Source: Lepus europaeus (taxonomy: Eukaryota; Chordata; Mammalia; Lagomorpha; Leporidae). From it: a stretch of 64,000 nt of DNA. Below are positions 36,384-47,179 of this stretch, in pieces. Every line of letters begins with the position of its first letter. The first letter of the stretch is position 1. The stretch spans positions 44,399,409-44,463,408 of the forward strand of contig NC_084830.1 of the NCBI RefSeq assembly GCF_033115175.1, given 5' to 3'. The notes beneath the pieces were generated by a model. It saw only the letters and a list, made by a program, of their open reading frames with translations, had not been told where the DNA came from and searched no databases. The position numbers and the translations under genes are program-made.

Positions 36384-38500
36384 TTCCCAGAAATTGAGAA
36401 GTCTTCTGTCCCTCTGATCCTGGAAGGAGCCAATGTAGAGAACACCATAGTGCTGTTGGCTCCTGCACCTCCTGCCCTTGAGTCCTGTTCAGATTTACAC
36501 AAAATGACCTAGGCTGACCAGGCCAGCACCTTCCTGCCCCAGGTCAGCCTCAGCCAGCAGGCCAGACTCCCCAGAGAACCTATCTGCTCCTCTGTATTTG
36601 TCCATTGTTATCCTCTTCAGAAGCCACTTGCTAGTCTCCTTGCAAAGAGAAAGATATGAAATGGAAGTTAGTTTTTAGCAAGGTCTGCCTGACAATTTCA
36701 ACCAAAGATTACAAAATAATGTCACCGTCCACATTTCCTCGATAGAAAAGTCTATCCCATTTTATAAGAAAGCACTAAATAGCTAATGAGTTCTAAAATT
36801 TCTCTAGTAGAGAAACTAATGCTGGCTCGTGTTTAAACCAAGCAACTAGTTGTCTTTTAAATTTTTCCAGAATGTTCCAAGGTGAACTGCAATTAGTTGA
36901 ATGGAAGCTAAATAAAACCTGGTACTAAAGCACTCAGCTTTTAAATATTCTCTTCCCAATGTGCCAGGGTAGACAAAGCATGCTGAACGGGGGCAGTCCT
37001 GCAGCTGGCTGTTTTTCAGTCTTTCCATTTATTCCGTGACAGCTTTCTTTCCTTTAGAAAATATTCTTGGCAAAAATATTCAAATGAGGGGACATAATAG
37101 CACTTGGAACAGAAGCCTTTGATGTTTAAAAAAAAAAAAGATACATGGAGGAATCTGAAATGTAGAACTGTTTCATTATTAATGAATCAGTGTGCAAATT
37201 CATGGATTCATTCTCTGTTGACCTTTCAGAAAATATACAGGGTTTTGTGTTAAAAGCACACCAACTGATGCTCATGCGTTGGTTTCCTTAGAATGTGGGC
37301 TGTAAAAATTATACCTGAGACTCATGGACTAAGGAACCTCGAAAAGTTTCACAAGGCTTTTCAGTTTTGAAGGTGAATTAAGTGACAGGGAAGTAGTGGC
37401 TTGGGCTCTGATTTGAATTTGAACAAGGTAGGTCTTCATAGCGGTCCCCGAAGTATGTCTTTAAAGTTCTTTAATGGAAAAGTATTGCCAGTTCCCGCAA
37501 ACCTAGTGGGTTGCTGGTTTTTAAATCCTAATCAATGAGTCTCGTTGCCTTGCCGGGTCTCCTGACACTCACCCAGAGCAGCGACAGAAACAAATACAAA
37601 CAGCATGCTTCTCCAGCGCCCACTTCTAATTTGGCTGACTGGAAGCAACAGCTCTCCCAGTGGGAAAGGCCTGCCCTTCCTCTGTCCAGTGGGAAGCCAC
37701 TGATTCTCTTTGGTTCCTGAGATTGTTTTATAAAGACAAGAAAGCTCATCTCTTTGCAGACAGGAACTCCTTAACAGTAGGTGCCTGGGAAGCGCTACCG
37801 TTGAGTTGCGACATGAGCTTGGGTGAGCCACTTGGGCCCTCCTGACAGCCCCGCCTTCCCTCCATGCACGTGAAGCTCTTGGAGCACCGACCGGGCACCC
37901 AGTGAGCTGCAGGTCCTTGCATTTTCTTTACTCATCAACAAACACTATGTACGAGCTTCTAAGCCAAGCATGGGACACAGAAATGACAGGGACACGGTTC
38001 CTGCCCAAGAGCTGATGCTCACAGCCTGGTACTGGGAGTGATGACCGGGTTTGGACATGGCCATGGGAAAGCTTAGAAGAACAGCAGCAAGTGAGACAGC
38101 GTCACTGCACAGATACACCAGCTGGCTCTTGAGGGAAGGGAGGAAAGAAGAAAAGGGAGGGAGGGAAAAGGCACAGGGCATTTTGGGGGAGGGCACAGCA
38201 CTTACAAAGGCAGAGAACACTTGGTACACCTTCAGTGTCAAGAAAGTTCACGGTGCAGTGAGAGCGGTCGGTTCGTGGAGGTGCAGTGAGCAGCCCCGGC
38301 TTCGTTGATCTGTTCCCGGTTTAGGAGCAGCCACAGAATCATGTGTTCTGTTTTTGTTTGTATTTCTGGTCGGCTCGTAACGATCTATGGTTTCGTTCCC
38401 TTCAAGCAATAGCTGAGCCGCTTCCTGGTCCCTGTGGCCACCAGTCCCGCCAGCCATGCTGCCGTCCGGTCTCCGTCTATTGAGGAGCATCTGGAAAGAG

Positions 38501-38508
38501 TGACGTCA
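38501..38508. promoter_or_regulatory. perfect CRE palindrome TGACGTCA
   Basis: Second canonical CRE, context AGAGTGACGTCAGCAGG, in a locally CpG-containing stretch (38240-38560). Function unknown. Confidence 0.35.
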
Positions 38509-39169
38509 GCAGGGACTCGCTGGAATGAGGTGTTGGGGCGAAAGGGGCAGGGAGAGGTGGCGAAAGAGTTGGCAGCATCCGTGGAACCAGGCTCGGACCC
38601 GCTTCCTCAAACAACCAGCCGTGTGCCGGAGGGAAAAGCTGATCTTTGTGTCTCTCGGCATTTTCCACTTTTAATTCAGGGTATTTACGAGGGAGGATGC
38701 ATCAAGTTTAAGAAAGCAGCATAAATTAAAAACAGCTGGGGAGAGCAGAAGCAAACGGAGGAGCAACCTTGAGCCATGAATCACACGAATGAGAAATTCC
38801 CATGAATTTGATTGAAAGCTTCCTAGTTGGCAAAGTGAAGAAGGAAACCAGAAACAGTTGACTTTGTCTTCCTGTGCCATCCACTAGCACTGGGGATGTG
38901 GCCGGACCACACTGAGACCTGCTGGGATGGCAAAACACACATCGAACTTGAAAGACTTGGTGCAGACAACGTAAAATGGCTCAGTGGCTTGCTGGTGTTC
39001 TGAATTTATTATTTGTGGAGAGAATATTTTGGGTAAGCTAGCTTAAAATATCTGATTAATCTCACCAGTTTCTTGTCAATTTTTAAAGTGTGGCTACTAG
39101 GTAATGCAGAATTGTACAGGTAACTCCCACTGGTGGTTCACATTATATTTCTGGTGGACAGTGGTGGGC

Positions 39170-39415
39170 TGTTAGATAAAAGCACCCACTGACTGGGAAA
39201 TGGATAAATAAAATCTTACATCTACACCAGGGAATGTGGTTCAGCAGTGAGAAGGAAGGAGATAAAGGGTAGAGGGTTGCTTTTGGAGAGCAGAAAAATG
39301 TTCCATAATGTGTATGGTGATGCTTGTACAACTGTGTTCGAATCATTAAATTGTAAACCTCAACAAATGGATAGAGTATATTTAGCTGTACTGCAAAAAT
39401 AACAATACAACTGTT
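39170..39415 (+). repeat. L1M-type 3' UTR relic
   Basis: AATGGATAAATAAAATCTTA followed by TGTATGGTGATGCTTGTACA, ATTAAATTGTAAACCTCAAC and GTACTGCAAAAATAAC, the layout of an old mammalian L1 3' end. Confidence 0.5.
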
Positions 39416-39929
39416 TTGAACTTCTGAAAAGAAAGACAAAAGCAAACTGCTGTTGAGAAGAAAGCCAGTGTCTGTGGACACATGGAGAAGGATTTCTCTG
39501 AGCACAGCCTTTGGGAAGCACCTGATTGATGTTCAGTTCACTGTCAGTCTCTGATTATCAGTGTGTTCACAGTAAACACACGGCAACTTCTGCGGGTCTG
39601 TCTTCCATGGAGTTTTCAGGATTTGCCAATGGGTTGTTCTCAATTCACTGAACACCATGTGCTAATGGCTCCCAAGTTCCTGCCATCAGCCCAGACTTCT
39701 CAAAACTCCAGAGCCAGGCACGCCCTACATGTTCCTCAAGTTCAACATAACCAAACGTTATTCCTCCCTGAATTTCCTGTCCAGTTGGATCCATCATCTC
39801 CTGCCCAATTCTAGAAGCCTGGGCAAACTGTCGGACTCTTCACTTGTTCACCCTGTTCTATGTGTGCAGTCAGGCTTCCCGGCCCACAGTTCTCCTATCT
39901 ACGCCCCCATCTCTGTGCTGTCCTTTGGG

Positions 39930-40180
39930 CCCTCATCCTGTCCCATCTGGACCATTGCAGCAGCCTCTCCACTCATCTCTGGTCCAGGCTTGCTCCCTGA
40001 AATCAACCTCAGCCCCCATTTGCGGACACAATCAACCTGGTATGCAATGGATTTCCACCACTTTCAGGAAAAAGAAGTCATGAAGACAAACGTCCCTCAA
40101 TGACCAGGCCCCTGCCTCCCTGTCTCTTCCCATCTCTCACTCCTTCAGTGACCCTGTCTGCCCAAGATCCTGCCTACCCT
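39930..40180 (+). repeat. L2 LINE 3' relic
   Basis: CATCTGGACCATTGCAGCAG, CCTCTCCACTCATCTCTGGT, GTATGCAATGGATTTCCACC and CATCTCTCACTCCTTCAGTG follow L2 order. Confidence 0.6.
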
Positions 40181-40550
40181 GCTAAAACAGAAGTGATTAA
40201 TTCCCTCGCATTCTGTCAGCCCAGCTCAGGGGTGCCCCCTCTGTATGCCCAGCCAGATCTCACCAGCATTGCCCTGGCCGTGTTGGGTGATGGCATCCAC
40301 CCATCCCATGACCAAGCTTCGCCCATCTCTAAGTCCCACACAGGCTCCAGTGCAGCAGTGCTTAATAAAAGTGTGTTGAACACAGGACAAACCATGGTAA
40401 AACTAATGGAATCTAAATTCTGAATTAGGCAAATGGGTAAAAGTCTTAGGACCCCCAATTTCTCTGTGCTAACTGCCCTTTTTCATCCCCAGGAGAAATA
40501 TATGGGGTCTCTTTGGCTCATCACTGTGACTCCAAAGTTATTCTGTGGTT

Positions 40551-40575
40551 GCTGGCTGGCTGGCTGGCTGGCTGG
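40551..40575. repeat. (GCTG)n tetranucleotide run
   Basis: Six GCTG units followed by GG. Confidence 0.95.
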
Positions 40576-41219
40576 GAAGATAAATAAATAAACAGACAAC
40601 AAGGACGAAAGGGAGATGCATTGAAAGCAACTGCTCTCGCGAGAATAGGCCTGACATTCACAAAATTCTATCTGTGTCACCTCTCAAGCCTGAGTTAGGT
40701 TATTCAATATCCAATTCCTTGAAACCTGGTGAAGCATTTACTTTACCCGTGAACAAATAGTTACTCGATTAAATGTGACTGTTTAGATGACACATCCCGC
40801 TGTATTTGCTGCATCCAATTCTATTGCCAGGCCCAAATGAATATATCCCAGTTTCTAAATAAAGAGAGTCGAGAGCGTCTGTGATGTTGGTGCGGAGTAA
40901 GAACGGCCACCTCTCTGGCGTTCCGCAGGACGCGTGTCTAGACCGCTTGACTCACTCCAAACAGACCGATGCATCACATGTGCTCACAGAAACAAGGAAG
41001 GGGAAGGGAGTCCTTTCTCCTCGGCAAACACTCAGGGTAACTGACCGCTTTGAAGACACAAGAGACACGCAGATGACGGGAACATGGTCCATGCTTCAAC
41101 TGGAAGTGGACCTGGAACTTCAGAGCCCTGAGTTGAAAGTCAGCAAGAGAGCAGATGGATGGTGTCTTGGGAGCCTGGAGAACTGAGAAAAGGAAGGGTT
41201 TTGTCCTCATTCAGGGCAG

Positions 41220-41760
41220 GGGACTGAGAGCCTGAACTATGGCAGGGCAGTGGCAATGGAGAGAAAGGGGCAGATCCAAGAACTATTTAGGAACTGGAGG
41301 CTGTGGGGCTGGTTGACTGGATGGATTTGGGGGATAAAGAAGAACTACAGGCAGAGATAGCTCTGGTAAGCCTCACCACCCAAATCAATGCTATATGTCA
41401 TTGGAATAGAAATGGATTCAAGGGGTAGGATAAGGAGTTCTGATTTGGCCATGTTGAACTTTAGATGACTATGAGACCCCTGGGAGTGGCTATCCTGGAG
41501 GCAGCTCCAATGTGGAGCTGGATGAGAGAGGTCGATCTGGGAATGAAGATTTCCATGCTCAGGTAGTGGAGTGGACACAAAGGACCACAGAAGTTGTGTC
41601 AGGTGTAGGGTGGGAAGGGACCAAGGATAAAATGCTAGAGGCTAGGGAGATCAAGAGGAACGGCTAACAAGTCTGACAGCAAGCAAGCAGGGATGAGACA
41701 GGATGCCAAGAGAAGAGACTTCAAAGGAGGAGATTGCCCTACACCTGTCACAGGACAGAG
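41220..41760. repeat. ancient medium-reiteration repeat, second copy of 9116-type
   Basis: GTTCTGATTTGGCCATGTTG with AACTTTAGATGACTATGAGA, CAAGAGGAACGGCTAACAAG and similar purine-rich text resemble the same old dispersed family as 9116-9740. Confidence 0.4.
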
Positions 41761-41854
41761 TCAATGCTCACTAAATGTGGGCTGAGCAGTTGAATGTGGT
41801 CAGTTACTATATAAGTAAAGCAAAGCTCTATGGTTGTGTAAATTCGTGGTGAAG

Positions 41855-41930
41855 TGGTTGTGTCTGTTGACTTTGGCCCAGCTCTGCTACTTTCCAGTTG
41901 GGTGGCCTTGGACAAGGTGCCCAGGCCCCA
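41855..41930 (+). repeat. MIR relic
   Basis: GGCCCAGCTCTGCTACTTTC, CAGTTGGGTGGCCTTGGACA and AGGT match the MIR core. A MIR-like tail (AGAGCACACTGCCTGACACA) appears at 42342-42361, after an L1M insertion. Confidence 0.55.
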
Positions 41931-41949
41931 CAAGAAGATCTTGCCCACA

Positions 41950-42300
41950 GTATTAGTTGGTCATCTTTGGCAAGTGGCTAAACAAACTCTAGTACAAGCA
42001 TACTATGCAGTTAAAAAGAATGAGGTTGATCTTCATGGACTGACGTAGAAAAACATCTTTGATATTAAAAAGTTTCCAGGGTGGGACATCTATGGTCTGC
42101 ATATAAATTCGTAGAAGCGTCTGGAAGGGTCTATATCAATGCAACAACAGCAGCTACTCTAGGGAAGGGACTGAGGTTGCAAGGATCATGTGGGTTTTCA
42201 GTTCTCCCCATAAGATTTAATTTTTATGAACATGTATTCAGTTATTGCTTGCACACTCACAAATCGCTACACTTAAAAACTACATCTAGAGTATTGTCTA
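41950..42300 (+). repeat. L1M relic
   Basis: CATACTATGCAGTTAAAAAG with AATGAGGTTGATCTTCATGG, GAAGCGTCTGGAAGGGTCTA, ACTCTAGGGAAGGGACTGAG and TGAACATGTATTCAGTTATT follow the order of old mammalian L1 3' sequence. Confidence 0.72.
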
Positions 42301-42654
42301 CCTTCTAATGTAGTGCTGAAGGCTAAAATGAGATGACTACAGAGCACACTGCCTGACACAAAGGCTGGTCCTGGTGCAGAGACTCCTGCCCGGAATGGGC
42401 AATGGAACCCAGGCTCCTGGGCGCCTGCTCTCTGCCTGGCACGTTGTTCACAGTGATGCTCTCTGCGAGGTATGCTGCGTGTGACGTGCAACTGGTTTGT
42501 TACTTTTCCTCCCAGGGCTTCTGATTGCTCACCTGCCCAGGGGAGTCATAACAGAACCAGTTTGTATAGGGTTGTTGGGGACATTAAATGTATGAATATA
42601 TGGAAAGCAGTGCTTAGGCAATGTGAGCCATTAACAGGACCATCATTATCAACA

Positions 42655-42700
42655 TCAAAGTTACTTAGCCAAGTCTCACGGCTAGTAAACAGCTGACCTC
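42655..42700 (-). repeat. MIR fragment, antisense
   Basis: TTACTTAGCCAAGTCTCACG followed by GCTAGTAAACAGCTGACC is the antisense MIR core. Confidence 0.5.
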
Positions 42701-42824
42701 TCTCTGTGTATCTATGTCAGTTGTTTTCACCGCACCATTTGGCGGTGGTACATACACACACACACCCAAAAATGTGCATATGTAATAAACGTGACTGTGG
42801 ACCGGGGCAGGGGGGCTGCTACTG

Positions 42825-42962
42825 TTGTAGTTTTTCCAGAGGAAGCAAACTCTGGAGGTGGACTGTGATGACAGCTACACAATGTGACTGCTCCTAGTGC
42901 CCCTGGACTGTACACTTAAAACAGCAGATTATATGTTCTATATATTTTACCACGATTAAAAG
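42825..42962 (+). repeat. L1M 3' UTR relic
   Basis: CTACACAATGTGACTGCTCC, CCTGGACTGTACACTTAAAA and TATATTTTACCACGATTAAA are the classic old L1 3' terminus. Confidence 0.75.
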
Positions 42963-45900
42963 TTAGAAGAGTAAACTTTAATAGACTGAAATGGAATAAA
43001 TTTGCCTTGAGACTGCCCGCTTAGGAACTGGAGCTGAAGGCAAAGGCCGCTACCTGGGACCCACGCTCAGAGCCCCTGGCCTTGGTCTCTCATAGGCAGT
43101 TTGGATTCCTGCCTCACTCCCCACCATCCATCCAGACCTCACGGTCCTCTCCCATCCTCTCCCTCAGCCTTCCTTTTGCTCTGGGTCTGGACTGGCCTGG
43201 AGGAGCAGGCTGGATGCTGGTGGCAGCTGTCCTTGGTCCTGCCTGGGCTGGGCCCCTGGGAATCTGGGCACTGCTCTTCCCTCAGACGTGACCTGTGTCC
43301 TTCCCAGAAGTCCGGGCTCCAGGGTCAACTCCTCTTGGAAAACCAGAGAGGCACCTTGTTGTAGCCAACATCTCCCAGCTGCTGTGTGGCAGATGGTGCT
43401 GTCCACCGCGGGGGCCTCTTCCCACTACCAGCTTCAAGTGATTCTCGGCCGGAGCACCACAGGCCAAGCCCAGTATGGACCATGCAGTACATAGCCAGCC
43501 AGCAGGAGAACACATGTCCATGATGGGCTCAGATGCATGGCCTGGGTTTTGGCTCTTGCGGGAGGATCAGCGAAGGAACATCAATTAATGGTAAGGCCCT
43601 CCCTCTCCACAGGACACCTGCCGCCCCAGCCATGGGCACATTCAGAGACCTCTGCCCTGAAGTCTCCCACATGGGCACTGTCTATTGGACCCTAGCCCAG
43701 GGGAGTTGAGTGCTCCTAAATCTGCCTGCAAGCCGGTTCACACAAGCCTGCCTCAGCTCCCAGCCCATTCAGAAACGATCCTGGTGGGAAGCTGCTCCTG
43801 CCTGTCTCCCCCCTGGAGGCCTTGCCTGACAAGCACGTGGCATGGAGACCCCTTCCCAGGTGCCTCCAGTCCTCACTGCAGCTGTGCAGCAGGTCAAACT
43901 GACTCCCTAGGAGCCTGCGGCTTTTCAGCAACATCGCAACAAGAGGGGCCTTCGCCCTGGATTCTGTTGCGCTTTCTCAGGACTCGCTCTGTGCCAGGCA
44001 CCAGGTAGGGCACTGGGCATCCTTGTCCCTGCACCCAAGGAGCTTCTGGGCTGGGAGGAGTGACAGACATCACTCGACAAGGCACAACAGCGGCTAAGAA
44101 GGAGCAGCAGTGGGTGCCGTGAGACACAAAGGAGAGACGCTGGGTGGCAGAGCACAGAATCTAAACTGAGAGAGTGCCCAACATCTAATGGGAGCCCTGG
44201 AGAGCAGCTGCTCCCACCCCCTTCTCCCCAAGGGGAAGACCACCCCGCCCATCCCACCCCCATGTTCACACACATGACGCAAGCACAAACACACTAGGGC
44301 ACACAGACACCACACACACAAGGCACACAGGCACACAAACACACAGACACAAATGTACTCAGATACAGACGTGTGTGCACACATACACATACATATGCAC
44401 ACGTGGACCTCCCTTGTGACATTTCAAACCCACTCCCGAGGGGCCGCATACGGCTCTTTTTCATCCAACAGCATCTCTACAAAGATACTGGGGGCTGAGG
44501 GTATGGAGCAACGCAGGTCGATGGCTGTGCACCAAGCAACACAATGGCCCCGGGGGGCTGCCGTCTAGCCTTCCGTTGTCCTGCTGCCCTGCGTGCAGAG
44601 AGCAGCTCTCCAGCCTCTCAAAGTGTGTGGCTCTGTGCCTCCCAGTTTCCAGCACTGGACTCCTCCTCCAGCCACCCGCACAGGAGTCTTTGGGACTTAG
44701 ATGCACCTTGCTGGTTTTCAAGGTCTGATACATTTTTACATATTCCCATGGGCGAGGGGGGAAACTCAGGTGAACTTGAAAGTCAGTAGGATGTTTTGGT
44801 TTCAGTGGAACTTTTAATTGCTTTTTGTATTGAGAGGGGGCTTACACACACCCCATACAGAGGAGGGCTTTTGTAAAATTGGGGAAGTTATAGGTTGATC
44901 CATGATCTTACGTTTTAAGATTAGAGAATTACCTAGCGATAGATTTAAACACAAAGCAGCACCATCCTCCTTCTAAGCTTCAAACAGTTGGCTACCAGGT
45001 CCTCAGGGCGGTGGGATTTGGTTACTGCTGAGGCCCTGTGGGTTTCCACCAGCGCCTCATTGCAAACTCAGCCCACAAGTCTCAAAGGCAGGAGAGCTGC
45101 ACAGAGGCACTGGCTCCTCCTCCTGGGCTCCGGGGAAAGCCCAGGGACACCCTTTGTTCTGTGCCTGTGGTTTCCCGCCCCTCCTCCCACGCATTCTACA
45201 AAAAGAAGGCAGACTGCAGCCGGGTACTGGTAGCCTTTGTAACAGCTAACCCTGAACACAGTGGGCTAGGACTCACCATTCAGCCACTCCCTGCAGAGTC
45301 AGCCCCACAAAGTTTTCCAGAAAAGTCGATAGGAAGCTGACAGATCAAAAGTGAGTCGTGCCAGCTCTCCTCTTAGGAAACAGTTAGATGGGTGTCTGAC
45401 TGCTAACACCTCGCTTCTTTTCATAGTAGGTCTGAAAATAGCTCAGAATTCTTTAAGTGTCTAGGGATGTAGGCGACAAAGAGCTTTGAGTGGAAAAAAA
45501 CCTCCCGAGAACCCCCAATTCTGTTCCTCCCACATCCCTCCCCACTAACCAACGTGCCTGCTCAAACCACAATCTCGGATGCCTAGGGACTAGGGATAGA
45601 CTCACAGTTCTCTCCGTGGCTCGGGTAGGCCATTCTCAGAAGAGTGATGAGCCCAGCCATCCAGAATCCACACCACCAGGATCTTCCCGGGGTCACTTTT
45701 CCATGTCCCATACCATAAATCTCTTATGCTCCTATCCACTGGCCCTGGCAGCTCCTTCCTGAATGAGCCCCTTTCTCTATATTTGAGCTTTAACGGGCCT
45801 GTCAGATTCACCACCTCAGCTGTGCCCTTCCTGGCTATGGTTGTGTTTAACACAGGTGCCATTGGTGGCCAAGAAGACCCCAGTGCACCTGAGACACTGG

Positions 45901-46104
45901 TGGGGAAAGATGGGCTGGAGGACGAGGGATTTCAGAAAAGAAGGGATTGGAGGTGGAGAGCTGTGACGTTGGGAATTAGCAAAGTATGAACCTGAACCAG
46001 GACTGGAGTGGGATGAGGGCAACGTTCTGCAGGAAGCACTGATAAAGCTGATGTGGCAATGTGGCAGGCTGGGCGGGGTGAAGGGGATCCCCTGGACAGT
46101 GAGC

Positions 46105-46270
46105 GGGGGTTCTCCACGACTGCTCCGGAAGCCACTCGCATCAAAATCACCCAGAAGCTTTGTAACTGCAGGTCCCCGGCCCCACCCCAAAGGCTCTAAT
46201 TTTGTAGATGGGTGAAGCTCAGAAATCCACATTGTTAAAAGCTCCCTGGATGACGCTGACGCCCACTAAA
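46105..46270. repeat. MER5A-type hAT-Charlie relic
   Basis: GGTTCTCCACGACTGC at the start, GCATCAAAATCACCCAGAAG in the left arm, GTCCCCGGCCCCACCCCAAA in the centre, and CAGAAATCCACATTGTTAAA then AGCTCCCTGGATGACGCTGA in the right arm. This is the layout of this non-autonomous DNA transposon. Confidence 0.75.
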
Positions 46271-46856
46271 GTGGCCCTAACGTCTATGCTGCTTAACGAC
46301 CAGGAGCAATGCCCTTCCGTCTTACTTCCCTTACACCTGATGTGGTCGCCGGTGATGAGTCAGTGGCCTGTGAACAAGTCCATGCTGAGATGGATAAATA
46401 AATGGAGAAGACTCAAAGCTGGCTGCAGGGCCGCCCTGAGTGGCTGTGTGCTCTGTGGTTTCAGTAACAGAGATAAGGAGGAAGTCTGGGGGAGGAGCAA
46501 GCTAGGAGTGAAGGCCATCAGCCCCCTTTTACACAGGGTCACTTCCAAATGCACATGGGTAACACGAGCACAGGGCTCAGGGGCTGGGGGGCCAGGCCAG
46601 TGACCCGGGGGTCCACTGCATTCCAGCTGAGGCTGTGGCCTGGATGACGAGCACTGTGGGCTGCTATGGCCAGAACCGCGGAGAAATCTGTGTTGAAGAT
46701 CAGAAGGGGAAGGAAGGACCAGCAGGGTGATGGGAGGCACAGGCAGTGCCCCAAGAGCAGGGAGTACAATGAACACAGAGGTCGATCTATGCACTCAAAG
46801 AACTTGGGGGAGCTTGAGAAAAGCCATGGAAGTTAACCATTAAGAAAGCACTGGTG

Positions 46857-47179
46857 GGCTGGTGCGTGGCTCACTAGGTTAATCCTCCGCCTGCGGTGCC
46901 GGCATCCCATATGGGCGCCAGGTTCTAGTCCTGGTTGCTCCTCTTCCAGTCCAGCTCTCTGCTATGGTCCGGGAAGGCAGTGGAGGATGGCCCAAGTGCT
47001 TGGGCCCCTGCACCCACATGGGAGACCAGGAGGAAGCACCTGGCTCCTGGCTTTGGATCGGTGCAGCGCCGTCTGTAGCAGCCATTTGGGGGGGTGGTGA
47101 ACCAACAGAAGGAAGACCTTTCTCTCTGTCTCTCTCTCTCTGTCTATAACTCTATCTGTCAAATAAAAAAAGAAAAGAA
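46857..47179 (+). mobile_element. CSINE2, young, sense
   Basis: Head GGCTCACTAGGTTAATCCTC, CAGGTTCTAGTCCTGGTTGC, GGAGACCAGGAGGAAGCACC and a TCTCTC...TGTCAAATAAAAAAAG tail. A perfect 15-base target duplication AAGAAAGCACTGGTG is at 46842-46856 and 47180-47194. Confidence 0.95.

Larger units (their letters stand above)
36384..46107. other. intergenic, STK3-KCNS2 (middle part)
   Basis: No gene recognised. Holds L1M, L2 and MIR relics, an unnamed medium-reiteration repeat, a CRE palindrome and a (GCTG)n run, listed separately. 36400-37900 and 44420-45970 show nothing I can name; 44270-44400 is ACAC-rich low-complexity sequence. Confidence 0.6.

Noticed and set aside
43223..43245. Possible canonical-orientation RE1 (AGCTGTCCTTGGTCCTG)
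   Set aside because: The right half matches the reverse RE1 poorly (about 6 of 9 positions), so it is well within chance for this length.
44270..44400. ACAC-rich block as a possible array
   Set aside because: Imperfect CA-type low-complexity DNA; no spacer-repeat structure.
46360..46794. 144-codon minus-strand open frame
   Set aside because: No recognisable domain, partly overlaps repeat-like sequence, and lacks splice or promoter context.
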